Below, piece by piece: positions 15,662-23,419 of a stretch of 64,000 bases of DNA (positions are counted from its first letter, which is position 1; the number at the start of each line of letters is the position of its first letter). Position numbers and translations under genes: made by a program. The stretch is from Virgibacillus_O xinjiangensis. Its GTDB lineage: Bacteria; Bacillota; Bacilli; Bacillales; Amphibacillaceae. The stretch spans positions 94,581-158,580 of the forward strand of contig NZ_JBHRSA010000031.1 of NCBI RefSeq assembly GCF_042643145.1, written 5' to 3'. Below the pieces are notes generated by a model. That model saw only the letters and a program-made list of their open reading frames with translations. It was not told the origin of the DNA and made no database searches.

Positions 15662-15823
15662 TTAATTTTTTTGGTTGTTGTAATGATGAATGGCTTTATT
15701 GTTATGCATTTCTTCAATGACTCCGCTTTGGTAACTTTCGTTCAGCTGGTTTTTCACAGCCGCTACCCCTTTATCATCCTCAAAGATATGATGCGGGTCA
15801 TGCTCTTTTCGTTTTTTCGGCAA
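15662..15823 (-). CDS. Small hydrophilic protein (53 aa), unknown
   Basis: An unlisted short gene read directly from the minus strand. It starts at TTG 15823, preceded at ideal spacing by the strong ribosome binding site GGGAGGTGAT, and encodes 53 residues. The product is hydrophilic and His/Asn/Lys-rich: MPKKRKEHDPHHIFEDDKGV at the start and a tail AIHHYNNQKN. There are no membrane segments or cysteines. The composition recalls small spore-associated or minor stress proteins of Bacilli, but I cannot name the family. It lies convergent with the M24 peptidase gene and divergent from the universal stress protein. Confidence 0.65.
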   Translation of the reverse strand: MPKKRKEHDPHHIFEDDKGVAAVKNQLNESYQSGVIEEMHNNKAIHHYNNQKN

Positions 15824-15895
15824 GAAAATCACCTCCCATTACTAGTGTGTCCAATTATCTCTGACCATGATTTGAATTCTGTTTCCAAATTCTGA

Positions 15896-15924
15896 TTGTA
15901 GCGCTTCCATACAGGGTATATAAT
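15896..15924 (+). promoter_or_regulatory. Sigma-A promoter of the universal stress protein gene
   Basis: TTGTAG (15896–15901) and TATAAT (15919–15924) with 17-base spacing, 24 bases before the ATG. Confidence 0.7.
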
Positions 15925-15947
15925 GGAAGGAAAGGGGGAGATAAAAC

Positions 15948-16376
15948 ATGGAATATAAAAATATAGTCGTGGCCCTGGATGGGTCACAGGCATCGGAGAA
16001 AGCCTTCCAAAAATCCGTGGACATTGCCAAGAGGAATCATGCGAGGTTGATTCTTGCACATGTCGTTGACTCCCGTACGTTTGCAACTGCAGAAGCATAT
16101 GACCGCAGTCTGGCCGAACGCTCTGAAAACTATGCCAAGGAATTGCTTGCCGACTATGCTGATAAGGCTCAGGCTGCAGGAGTAAGTGATATCAAGCAAT
16201 CCATCGAGTATGGCTCTCCGAAAGTGAAAATTGCCAAAGATATTGCCAAGGACTACCACTCCGACCTGATCATTTGCGGAGCTACTGGGATGAATGCGAT
16301 GGAACGTTTCTTGATTGGGAGTGTATCGGAGAGCATTACCAGGTATGCAACATGTGATGTTCTTGTTGTACGATGA
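15948..16376 (+). CDS. Universal stress protein (UspA family)
   Basis: A 142-aa single-domain Usp protein. It has the N-terminal strand YKNIVVALDGSQASEKA and the C-terminal ATP-binding signature GATGMNAMERFLIGSVSESITRYATCDVLVVR, matching G-2x-G-9x-G(S). It is therefore probably an ATP-binding Usp. The gene is convergent with ackA, as are Usp genes in related genomes. GGAAAGGGGGAGA precedes the ATG. Confidence 0.92.
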   Translation: MEYKNIVVALDGSQASEKAFQKSVDIAKRNHARLILAHVVDSRTFATAEAYDRSLAERSENYAKELLADYADKAQAAGVSDIKQSIEYGSPKVKIAKDIAKDYHSDLIICGATGMNAMERFLIGSVSESITRYATCDVLVVR

Positions 16377-16377
16377 A

Positions 16378-16425
16378 TAAAAAAAAGGCTCTGCTGCAGA
16401 CAGCTCCACAGCAAAACCTTTTCTA
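16378..16425 (-). terminator. Terminator after ackA, shared with the usp gene
   Basis: On the minus strand an imperfect hairpin (AAGGTTTTGCTG / CAGCAGAGCCTT) is followed by eight T, just after the ackA stop; the other strand has a shorter T-run after the arm. Confidence 0.75.
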
Positions 16426-16432
16426 TCATCCA

Positions 16433-17614
16433 TTAGGATAGTCTCATCGTATCCCTTGCAATCATTACCTCTTCATTGGTTGGAATCACAATAACCTTGA
16501 CCGGTGAATGTGGGTAATTGACGAACATTTCCTTTCCACGGGTATTGTTTAATGCTGGATCCCAATAAATCCCCATGAATTCCAGTCCATGCAATACCTT
16601 CTCTCTGATGGTGGCACTGTTTTCCCCAACACCGGCTGTGAAGATAATGGCATCTACTCCAGACATTCTAGCCGCATAGGAGCCGATATATTTATGAATT
16701 CTACCGGCAAACACATCCAAGGCAAGTTCGGCACGTTCATTTTCATCGGCTTGCTGTTCAATATCACGCAAGTCACTGGAGAATCCGGATAATGCCAGCA
16801 TTCCGCTCTCCTTGTTCAGCACATTCACCACTTCTTCTGCTGTTTTTCCGGTCTTGTCCATGATGTAAGGAATCAATGCTGGGTCAATATTGCCTGACCT
16901 CGTTCCCATCGTCACCCCAGCGAGAGGTGTGAAACCCATGGATGTATCGATGGATTCACCATTTTTGATGGCTGCAATACTGGCGCCGTTGCCTAAGTGG
17001 CACGAAATGAGTCGCAGTTTATCCAGCGGTACATCCATCAGTTCAGAAGCACGCTGGGATACATACTTATGGGAAGTTCCATGGAAACCATATTTCCGGA
17101 TTCCGTATTCTTTATAAAATTCATACGGCAGGCTATATAGGTAAGACGATTCAGGCATGGTCTGGTGGAACGCTGTATCGAAAACAGCTACCATCGGCAC
17201 ATTTGGCAAGATTTCCTGGAACGCTCGGATTCCTGTCAGATTTGCAGGGTTGTGCAAGGGAGCAAGCTCGGAAACCTTCTCGATTTTCTCGATCACATCC
17301 TCGTTTATCTTCACGGAATCACTGAAGTATTCCCCCCCATGAACAATGCGGTGCCCTACAGCATCAATCTCTTCCAAAGAATTGATGACGCCTGACGATG
17401 CAAGGCCATCAAGCAGCTGTTTGACAGCAACTTCATGATCAGGAATGTCGCCTGTGTTCTTTTCTTTGTTGTCATTCACTTCCAATGTAAAGACCGCGTT
17501 ATCCAAACCGATTCTTTCTATAAGGCCTTTGGCTGCTACTTCCTCTTCCGGCATGCGGATCAGTTGGAATTTCAATGATGAACTCCCAGCGTTAATTGCT
17601 AATACGTTACTCAT
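16433..17614 (-). CDS. ackA: Acetate kinase
   Basis: A 393-aa acetokinase of the ASKHA superfamily, converting acetyl phosphate plus ADP to acetate plus ATP in overflow metabolism. The N-terminal signature VLAINAGSSSLKFQL (about 4–18), HRIVHGGEYF with the catalytic region, CHLGNGASIAA (phosphate loop, about 205–215) and FTAGVGENSATIRE near the C-terminus are all intact. Length is normal. It follows ytxK by 18 bases in the same direction, as in B. subtilis. In that species it is activated by CcpA, which is encoded 21 kb away here; no clear cre was found in the short gap. Confidence 0.97.
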   Translation of the reverse strand: MSNVLAINAGSSSLKFQLIRMPEEEVAAKGLIERIGLDNAVFTLEVNDNKEKNTGDIPDHEVAVKQLLDGLASSGVINSLEEIDAVGHRIVHGGEYFSDSVKINEDVIEKIEKVSELAPLHNPANLTGIRAFQEILPNVPMVAVFDTAFHQTMPESSYLYSLPYEFYKEYGIRKYGFHGTSHKYVSQRASELMDVPLDKLRLISCHLGNGASIAAIKNGESIDTSMGFTPLAGVTMGTRSGNIDPALIPYIMDKTGKTAEEVVNVLNKESGMLALSGFSSDLRDIEQQADENERAELALDVFAGRIHKYIGSYAARMSGVDAIIFTAGVGENSATIREKVLHGLEFMGIYWDPALNNTRGKEMFVNYPHSPVKVIVIPTNEEVMIARDTMRLS

Positions 17615-17632
17615 AGATGTTCAACTCCTATA

Positions 17633-18631
17633 TTAGTGATTCTGGCTGCTTCCCGTATATTGAGCAAACCACTGATTCATTTTTCCAAGAATATCTGCCA
17701 TTGCATTGGCATTTTTGAAAGAAGGTACCTGTGCAAGCAGCGGCTGCTTCGGTGCTTCCGCTCCATTGCCCTTTTTCTGCAGCAAGAGAATGCTTTTGAT
17801 CTGCTTTTCCGATTTAAAAGCGCTCTCAGGAAGGCGGACGACCCCGACGATATGAGCGTTCTCCTGAAGGAAGCTGTGGAGTTTATCCGATTGGTCACTG
17901 TCGAACAGAAAATCAGGGACAACAAAAATCAAGTATCCACCTGGCTTGACATAATTCAGACTTTGTTCGATGAAAAGATGGTGGGCATAAGAATGGCCTT
18001 CATCCGCTCTCAATTCATATTCACTAGCTCGTATATCATCCGGATAATAGCCAACTGGAAGATCAGAGACTACCATGTCGACAGGGTCCAGCAAAAACGG
18101 CCGTAGACTGTCCTGATGGAAGAATTCGACCTTCTGCTTCTGCAGGTTGGCATTCAGTGCTGCCAAGTTGATCAGCGTCGGATCCACTTCGCCCGCATAA
18201 GCTTCTGCCTCCTGTTCCAGACGGCTCAATACCGTGGTCAGCAGGTTTGCTGTACCGGCCGCAGGGTCAAATAATGTCAGCTGTTCCTTCGATTTTGCCA
18301 ATTTCTCTGTGAAATAACCGACAAGCATCGCCACCGTCTCAGGGGTTATCAAATGTTGCTGCTGGGTAGAGTCCTTCATTCCTTTCAAGATGGCCAGTTG
18401 TACCGCTTTTCTAATTTCTCCAGTCTGGAAATGATCCAGGTCCAATCCTTGCAAAGCCTGCTGCAGTTTATGGGTCAGAATATCATCCGTGTCTTCAGGG
18501 ACTTCTCCCAAAAACATTATTTCCATAGTGAAGGACAGACTGTCCAGATATGGTTCCTCTTGATGCTGCTGTATGGTTTCCGTGGTATGGTCCAACCACT
18601 CAAATAACTCTTCTACTTTCGTTTTTTCCAC
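17633..18631 (-). CDS. ytxK: Class I SAM-dependent methyltransferase-like protein YtxK
   Basis: A 332-aa protein related to the N6-adenine methyltransferase domain of type I restriction systems. It has the SAM-binding motif FDPAAGTANLLT (about 134–145) and a catalytic-like motif SDLPVGYYP, resembling the NPPF/DPPY position but altered to D-L-P-V. The start is GTG 18631 with CGGAGG six bases upstream; a longer open frame upstream lacks a ribosome binding site. It has no restriction or specificity partner and forms an operon with ackA, as in B. subtilis. Its substrate is unknown. Confidence 0.88.
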   Translation of the reverse strand: MEKTKVEELFEWLDHTTETIQQHQEEPYLDSLSFTMEIMFLGEVPEDTDDILTHKLQQALQGLDLDHFQTGEIRKAVQLAILKGMKDSTQQQHLITPETVAMLVGYFTEKLAKSKEQLTLFDPAAGTANLLTTVLSRLEQEAEAYAGEVDPTLINLAALNANLQKQKVEFFHQDSLRPFLLDPVDMVVSDLPVGYYPDDIRASEYELRADEGHSYAHHLFIEQSLNYVKPGGYLIFVVPDFLFDSDQSDKLHSFLQENAHIVGVVRLPESAFKSEKQIKSILLLQKKGNGAEAPKQPLLAQVPSFKNANAMADILGKMNQWFAQYTGSSQNH

Positions 18632-18730
18632 CGTAATCCTCCGTTCCTCGTCCTGAGCGATTTCATTGTACCAATTTCGCTCCATTTGTACAAAATTAAT
18701 GTATGGCCTCCGGGAGGTTTTCTGCACAGT

Positions 18731-18763
18731 AAAAATCTCCCCCGCTGATGAAGCGGGAGAGAG
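18731..18763 (-). terminator. Terminator of tpx
   Basis: On the minus strand CTCCCGC–TTCATCA–GCGGGGGAG followed by ATTTTT, 14 bases after the tpx stop. Confidence 0.82.
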
Positions 18764-18776
18764 AAGCTCATGTAAA

Positions 18777-19277
18777 TTACTCAGCCTGTCTTGCTGCCTC
18801 CAGGGCTGCATCATAATCAGGGTGATTGGTCACTTCACTCACGTATTCTGCATACGTAATCTTATCATTGGAATCTACCACAAAAATGGACCTTGCCAAT
18901 AAGCGCAGTTCCTTGATCAGGTTCCCATACTTCTCACCGAAGTCGGCATCACGGTGATCGGACAGTGTATCAAGGTTCTTCACTCCGTTAGCTGCACACC
19001 AGCGTGTCTGTGCAAATGGCAGGTCCATACTTATGGTAAGCACATGGACATTGTCAATTTTGTCCGCCTCTTCATTGAACTTTTTCGTCTGTTCTGCACA
19101 AACTCCGGTATCAAGGGAAGGGACAACGCTGATCAATTTGACTTTACCTTTGTAATCACTCAAAGACACATCTTTCATGTCGTTGGAAACAACCGTGAAA
19201 TCAGGTGCCTGGTCGCCTTTTTTCAATTCATTACCGATTAGTGTGACAGGTTCTTGTTGGAATGTAACATTTGCCAT
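18777..19277 (-). CDS. tpx: Thiol peroxidase Tpx
   Basis: A 166-aa atypical 2-Cys peroxiredoxin that reduces H2O2 and alkyl hydroperoxides using thioredoxin. The peroxidatic Cys60 sits in SLDTGVC and the resolving Cys94 in RWCAA, the spacing typical of Tpx. The length matches the family. AGGAGG precedes the ATG. It lies upstream of ytxK in the same direction but has its own terminator. Confidence 0.96.
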   Translation of the reverse strand: MANVTFQQEPVTLIGNELKKGDQAPDFTVVSNDMKDVSLSDYKGKVKLISVVPSLDTGVCAEQTKKFNEEADKIDNVHVLTISMDLPFAQTRWCAANGVKNLDTLSDHRDADFGEKYGNLIKELRLLARSIFVVDSNDKITYAEYVSEVTNHPDYDAALEAARQAE

Positions 19278-19387
19278 TTAATCATTCCTCCTCTATTGTT
19301 GTCAACACTAACTATTATGAATAAAATTCGATGCCTTGTCCAATGATAAGAAATCTGTACCATGCTTTTGCCGGTCCTAGCTACATC

Positions 19388-19843
19388 TTATATATCGTAG
19401 TTCATCTGCCCCTTTTGCGACTTTTTCTCTTTTTTATCTCCATTCTTTTTACCTTTGGAAGATTCTTTCATGATTTGTTCCACTTTTTCCACGACTTGTG
19501 GAGCATAATCGATCATTTTCTCATAAATATGGGTATGCTGGTCCAGGTGAACCATTTTTATCCCTTGTTCGCTGACAATCAAAAAGGCCACAGGTGTAAT
19601 CGAAACACCGCCGCCACTTCCTCCTCCGAATGGAAGCTGTGCCTCCGAGTCTTGATCGCCGCCACTGCCCCCATTGAATTCACTGCCACCTGCTGCAAAT
19701 CCGAAGCCAACTTTGGAGACCGGGACAATCACGGTACCGTCTGGAGATTCCACCGGATCACCGATGATCGTATTGACTTCAATCATATCTTTCAAATTCT
19801 CCATTGCTGTCGTCATCAAGCCTTGGATTGGATGCTCACTCAT
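19388..19843 (-). CDS. ytfJ: GerW family sporulation protein YtfJ
   Basis: A 151-aa protein of the GerW/YtfJ family. It starts MSEHPIQGLMTTAMENLKDMI, has the conserved VIVPVSKVGFGFAAGG core (about 38–55), a Gly-rich loop with GGGSGGGVSI, and a Lys-rich tail. YtfJ is forespore-expressed in B. subtilis and is required for normal germination. AAAAGGAGG precedes the ATG, which lies inside the end of ytfI (8-base overlap), indicating coupled translation. Confidence 0.93.
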   Translation of the reverse strand: MSEHPIQGLMTTAMENLKDMIEVNTIIGDPVESPDGTVIVPVSKVGFGFAAGGSEFNGGSGGDQDSEAQLPFGGGSGGGVSITPVAFLIVSEQGIKMVHLDQHTHIYEKMIDYAPQVVEKVEQIMKESSKGKKNGDKKEKKSQKGQMNYDI

Positions 19844-20435
19844 TTTGTTCCTCCTTTTGCGATTTTCTTTTATTATTTTCGGATACCATCCGTTTCGCTT
19901 TTAGAAGTGCAATGATAGTTTTTCCTGCTTTCATGGAAACCATGCAATCGATTGTACTGGTGAGCTCTTTCTTTTGGAACAGTGGAATGACTTGTATGCC
20001 TGGACTGCATCCCAAGCTGCTGTTATCCGCAAGTATTCCAATCAATGCCCCTTTCACAGACCATGCACTTCCTGCCAGTATTCCTGTACTGGCTGCATCA
20101 CCGGTCCCCCCTTGTGTCACCCACTCAAGCCGGTGAAACTTCGTACTTTTCAGGATGGCCAGCAGATAATGCGTGGAGTTTTTCAGTGTATTCACCGTCT
20201 CTTTCATCGTTTCAGAAAAGGAACCGGATATGAATTGATCGGCAGCCTTCAGCCAGTCTTTCTCCTCCTTGTCCTTGCGGATTTCCCTTGAATACATCTG
20301 CACTTTCAGGAAAGTGACCCTTAGCGTGAGATACTGTTCCGTCGCCGAGTATGTATACGTGATGGAGATATAAATTCTGGAAAATAACAAGCAGATTAGA
20401 AGAACGAAAAAAAATGATATGAATGCATAGATCAT
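19836..20435 (-). CDS. ytfI: DUF2953 membrane-anchored protein YtfI
   Basis: A 199-aa protein with one N-terminal transmembrane segment (residues 2–22) followed by a soluble DUF2953 domain. The core motif LEWVTQGGTGDAASTGILAGSAWSVKG (about 103–129) is typical of the family. In B. subtilis ytfI forms a sporulation operon with ytfJ, as here. The C-terminal tail is lysine/glutamate-rich. AAGG lies seven bases before the ATG. Confidence 0.88.
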   Translation of the reverse strand: MIYAFISFFFVLLICLLFSRIYISITYTYSATEQYLTLRVTFLKVQMYSREIRKDKEEKDWLKAADQFISGSFSETMKETVNTLKNSTHYLLAILKSTKFHRLEWVTQGGTGDAASTGILAGSAWSVKGALIGILADNSSLGCSPGIQVIPLFQKKELTSTIDCMVSMKAGKTIIALLKAKRMVSENNKRKSQKEEQNE

Positions 20436-20504
20436 AGGCTAACCTTCTTTTTTGAATCGTCCTTCTCTTAGAATGCGCGGATCGGAGAATCCTACTCATT
20501 TTAA

Positions 20505-20534
20505 TTGGGATAAAGTTCCACTGCATGCTAAAAT
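20505..20534 (+). promoter_or_regulatory. Promoter of the NAD kinase gene
   Basis: TTGGGA (20505–20510) and TAAAAT (20529–20534), preceded by TGC as an extended -10; 18-base spacing, 30 bases before the ATG. Confidence 0.62.
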
Positions 20535-20564
20535 GAGGAAAAGCCTATCAATGGAGGTAATCGA

Positions 20565-21365
20565 ATGGCAGCAAGGAACAAAATATTTTTCTACAGTCGA
20601 AATTTGAAGGAACTGGAAGATCAACTGCAGCCCCTCTATGAATTGGCAGAAAGCAATGGTTTTTTGCTGACAGAAAATGATAAGGAAGCCAATATCATTA
20701 TCAGTGTCGGAGGAGACGGGACCTTTCTACAGGCCGTCAGAAAGACCGGCTTCCGACAAGATTGTCTGTATGCAGGAATCACTATGTCCGGAGAATCAGG
20801 ACTTTACTGTGATTTTGACCTGGACAACTCTCAGGAAATGCTGAAATCCCTGCAGAACGAGGAGTTGGAGGTTCGGCGCTTTCCTGTCATCGACGCTGTC
20901 ATTAATGGGGAAAGAACTTACCAATGTCTCAATGAACTGAGTCTCCGTTCTTCCATCATTAAGACCATTGCCATCCAAGTGCAGATTGATGGCAATGCCT
21001 TTGAGACCTTCCGGGGAGACGGACTGATTGTTGCTACACCGACGGGAAGTACAGGCTATAACAAATCCATCCATGGAGCGGTCATGGATCCGCTACTTGA
21101 GGGGTTCCAAGTATCAGAACTGGCCTCTCTGAACAATAACCGTTATCGTACCCTTGGGTCCTCTTTCATTTTAGGAAAAGAACGTACACTCACCTTGGAA
21201 GTCATCCAGGATGGAAATGATTATCCGATTATCGGGTTGGACAACGAAGCTTATCCTATCCAAAACATCAAGGATGTAGAGGTGACATTGAGTGATAAAA
21301 TGATCAAAACAGTAAAACTCAAACATAATTCTTACTGGGAAAGAGTAAGACGGACTTTCTTATAG
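20565..21365 (+). CDS. nadK2: NAD kinase (second paralogue, YtdI type)
   Basis: A 266-aa ATP-NAD kinase making NADP. It carries the GGDGT motif (49–53), the NE pair in CLNELSLRS and a FRGDGLIVATPTGSTGYNKS block that forms the active site. The sequence is of the PpnKB/YtdI type, which Bacilli carry beside a second NAD kinase (YjbN). GGAGGTAATCG precedes the ATG. It is monocistronic between its promoter and a very strong terminator. Confidence 0.94.
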   Translation: MAARNKIFFYSRNLKELEDQLQPLYELAESNGFLLTENDKEANIIISVGGDGTFLQAVRKTGFRQDCLYAGITMSGESGLYCDFDLDNSQEMLKSLQNEELEVRRFPVIDAVINGERTYQCLNELSLRSSIIKTIAIQVQIDGNAFETFRGDGLIVATPTGSTGYNKSIHGAVMDPLLEGFQVSELASLNNNRYRTLGSSFILGKERTLTLEVIQDGNDYPIIGLDNEAYPIQNIKDVEVTLSDKMIKTVKLKHNSYWERVRRTFL

Positions 21366-21368
21366 ACA

Positions 21369-21407
21369 AAAGAAATCCTTCCCGCTACGCGCGGGAAGGA
21401 TTTCTTT
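21369..21407. terminator. Bidirectional terminator, 17-bp perfect stem
   Basis: AAAGAAATCCTTCCCGC and its exact complement flank a 5-base loop (TACGC). It ends nadK2 on the plus strand. On the minus strand the last codons and stop of the amidohydrolase gene lie in the right arm. Confidence 0.9.
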
Positions 21408-22983
21408 CGTATACTATGTCTCCATCAACAACCGTCATTTCGATCGGTATGTCACTGATTTTTTCGGCGTCTGTCTGGAAGATATCTTCTCCAAGAACCG
21501 TAAAGTCTGCACGGTATCCGTCTACAATAACACCTCGGCTATCTTCCTGATTGACTACATATGCACTCCCTGCGGTATATAACCGAACCGCCTGATACAC
21601 GGAAAGCTTTTCTTCTGGATGATATACCTGATCATTGATGGTAGATTTTCGAGTGACGGCCGCTTCAATTCCGACCAGTGGATCAACCTCCTCAATCGGG
21701 GCATCAGATCCGCCTGCACAAAAAATGTTGTTTTCGATCATGGTCTTCCAGGCATAGGAAAGTTCCAGCCGCTTCTCTCCTAGCCGGTCGATGACCCATG
21801 GAAAATCGGAGGTCATAAAAGAAGGTTGAATATCCACCACTGCTGGGAGTTCTTTGAGCAAGTCCAAGGTGGATTCATTCAACATGACCCCATGAATGAT
21901 ACGATCCCTCGCTCCGTTTTCAAGCGGATACTTCTTTATTAATCCAGCAATTTCTTCGACAGCCTTATCGCCGATAGCATGGACAGCAACCGGAAGCTGA
22001 TGTTTCCTTGCCTTCTTTATGATTTGTTCCAATTCCTGGGTCTCATGAATGGCAAATCCTTTGTTACCCGGATCATCGGAATAATCTTCGGAGAGCCAAG
22101 CTGTCCTGCCTCCAAGAGCACCGTCGGAAAATATCTTCACCGCCCCCATTTCTACATAGCGGGTACCATCCAAATAACGGAGACGGTCTTGGATCAACTC
22201 ATCTACCACCTCATGATGGACAAGCAGATGTGCCTTGAACTTACGATCTTTATGGAGAGCACTATGGTAAGCATCGAGCGTCTTTCTGTATCCATAGTAA
22301 TTCAAATCTTCGGTATGGCCGCCTACCAATCCTTTGGAATGCAGATCATCAACCGCTATCTTGATCACTTGCTCCAAGTAACTTTGGGAGACATCAGGGA
22401 GCGAAGTCTTCACCAGATCCTGTGCATTATCCAGAAGGTATCCGGTCACTTCCCCATTTTCATCCCGGACAATCCTTCCCCCTTGAGGGTCAGCTGTATT
22501 TTTATCGATGGAAGCAATTTCCAATGCTTTTGTATTGGCGATCAGAGCATGCCTGCAGATCCGGGTGAGCATCATAGGATTATCTGGTGCAATGCTGTCG
22601 AGCTCTTCTCTGTTAATGATGGAAGGCGTATCCCATTGATTTTCGTTCCATCCCTCTCCAATGAGCCATTCTCCATCAGATAAATATGGTATGCGATTCT
22701 GCAACGCTTCTTTTACCTCTTCTGCTGAGGTCATTTGTGACAGGTCAAGCCTGAGGAGCTTCTCCCCATGCATGACAATATGCAGATGACTATCGACAAG
22801 GCCGGGTATCATCGTCCTTCCTTGCAAGTTTACCTCTTTATCAATATCATCATAAAACGTATGGTATAATTTCTCATATGTACCAGCAGCCTTGATCGTA
22901 TCATCTACCGTGAAAACAGCTTCTACCATAGAGCCTTCCTTTTCCATGGTATAAATTTGTCCTCCAAACCATAAAATCCCCAT
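21385..22983 (-). CDS. ytcJ: Amidohydrolase family protein (YtcJ type)
   Basis: A 532-aa metal-dependent hydrolase of the amidohydrolase 3 group. Metal ligands are visible in VDSHLHIVMHG (about 61–71), in the mid-protein ADGALGG-type segment (FSDGALGGRTAW), and in the VHAIGDKAV and GSDAPIEEVDP blocks near the C-terminus. Such enzymes act on N-substituted formamides or related amides, but the substrate cannot be read from the sequence. The start at 22983 follows GGAAGGGG; an ATG 27 bases upstream is too close to that site. Its stop is embedded in the shared terminator. Confidence 0.85.
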   Translation of the reverse strand: MGILWFGGQIYTMEKEGSMVEAVFTVDDTIKAAGTYEKLYHTFYDDIDKEVNLQGRTMIPGLVDSHLHIVMHGEKLLRLDLSQMTSAEEVKEALQNRIPYLSDGEWLIGEGWNENQWDTPSIINREELDSIAPDNPMMLTRICRHALIANTKALEIASIDKNTADPQGGRIVRDENGEVTGYLLDNAQDLVKTSLPDVSQSYLEQVIKIAVDDLHSKGLVGGHTEDLNYYGYRKTLDAYHSALHKDRKFKAHLLVHHEVVDELIQDRLRYLDGTRYVEMGAVKIFSDGALGGRTAWLSEDYSDDPGNKGFAIHETQELEQIIKKARKHQLPVAVHAIGDKAVEEIAGLIKKYPLENGARDRIIHGVMLNESTLDLLKELPAVVDIQPSFMTSDFPWVIDRLGEKRLELSYAWKTMIENNIFCAGGSDAPIEEVDPLVGIEAAVTRKSTINDQVYHPEEKLSVYQAVRLYTAGSAYVVNQEDSRGVIVDGYRADFTVLGEDIFQTDAEKISDIPIEMTVVDGDIVYERNPSRA

Positions 22984-23055
22984 GTTTTCATTCCCCTTCC
23001 AAATATCCATCTATCTTTTACTTTACCTATTTTTACGACAAAATACAAAACTCGA

Positions 23056-23080
23056 GGGCTATCCTCTAAGAGGATAGCCC
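23056..23080 (-). terminator. Terminator hairpin after the SASP gene
   Basis: A perfect hairpin GGGCTATCCTC–TTA–GAGGATAGCCC on the minus strand, followed by a modest T-rich stretch (CGAGTTTTG). Confidence 0.7.
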
Positions 23081-23109
23081 AATAACCATAGTATTTTATT
23101 GAATTTTAC

Positions 23110-23319
23110 TTATTGTTGGCCTTGTTGGCCGCCAAATTGTTGTTCAGCCATTGAAACTAGACGTTTTGTGATTTCCCCACCAACAGACCCATTGGCACGG
23201 GAAGTAGTATCTGCACCAAGTTGTACACCAAATTCCTGAGCAATTTCCATTTTCATTTGGTCTAAAGCTTGTTGAACACCAGGCACTAGCAATTGATTTG
23301 AATTATTGTTATTTGCCAT
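23110..23319 (-). CDS. Alpha/beta-type small acid-soluble spore protein
   Basis: A 69-aa SASP that coats spore DNA and protects it from UV and chemical damage. It contains the two family signatures, MKMEIAQEFGVQLGADTTSRANGSVGGEITKRLV, including the GPR protease site region at E-F-G-V, and an N/Q-rich N-terminus and Q/G-rich tail. AAGGAGGTGAACTGAC precedes the ATG. A textbook sigma-G promoter upstream restricts expression to the late forespore. Confidence 0.97.
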   Translation of the reverse strand: MANNNNSNQLLVPGVQQALDQMKMEIAQEFGVQLGADTTSRANGSVGGEITKRLVSMAEQQFGGQQGQQ

Positions 23320-23343
23320 GTCAGTTCACCTCCTTGGTACGCT

Positions 23344-23373
23344 TATGATGTGTACCAAGAGAGCAAATCATAC
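23344..23373 (-). promoter_or_regulatory. Sigma-G promoter of the SASP gene
   Basis: On the minus strand GTATG (23369–23373), an 18-base spacer, then CATCATA (23344–23350), matching the forespore consensus GHATR–N18–CATWHTA with one mismatch. Confidence 0.8.
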
Positions 23374-23419
23374 ACAGAGAAGACTGGTATTTGTTGGCTG
23401 AAAAACCATTGATTTCTTA

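Noticed and set aside
15520..15717. 65-aa minus-strand open frame over the M24 peptidase end
   Set aside because: Overlaps the terminator and the peptidase coding end; the real minus-strand gene here is the 53-aa one at 15662–15823 in another frame.
17633..18631. Restriction-modification system suggested by the methyltransferase domain of ytxK
   Set aside because: No specificity subunit or endonuclease nearby, the catalytic motif is altered, and position next to ackA matches the conserved housekeeping ytxK.
21979..22683. 234-aa open frame on the plus strand
   Set aside because: Fully antisense to the amidohydrolase gene, no supporting start signals.
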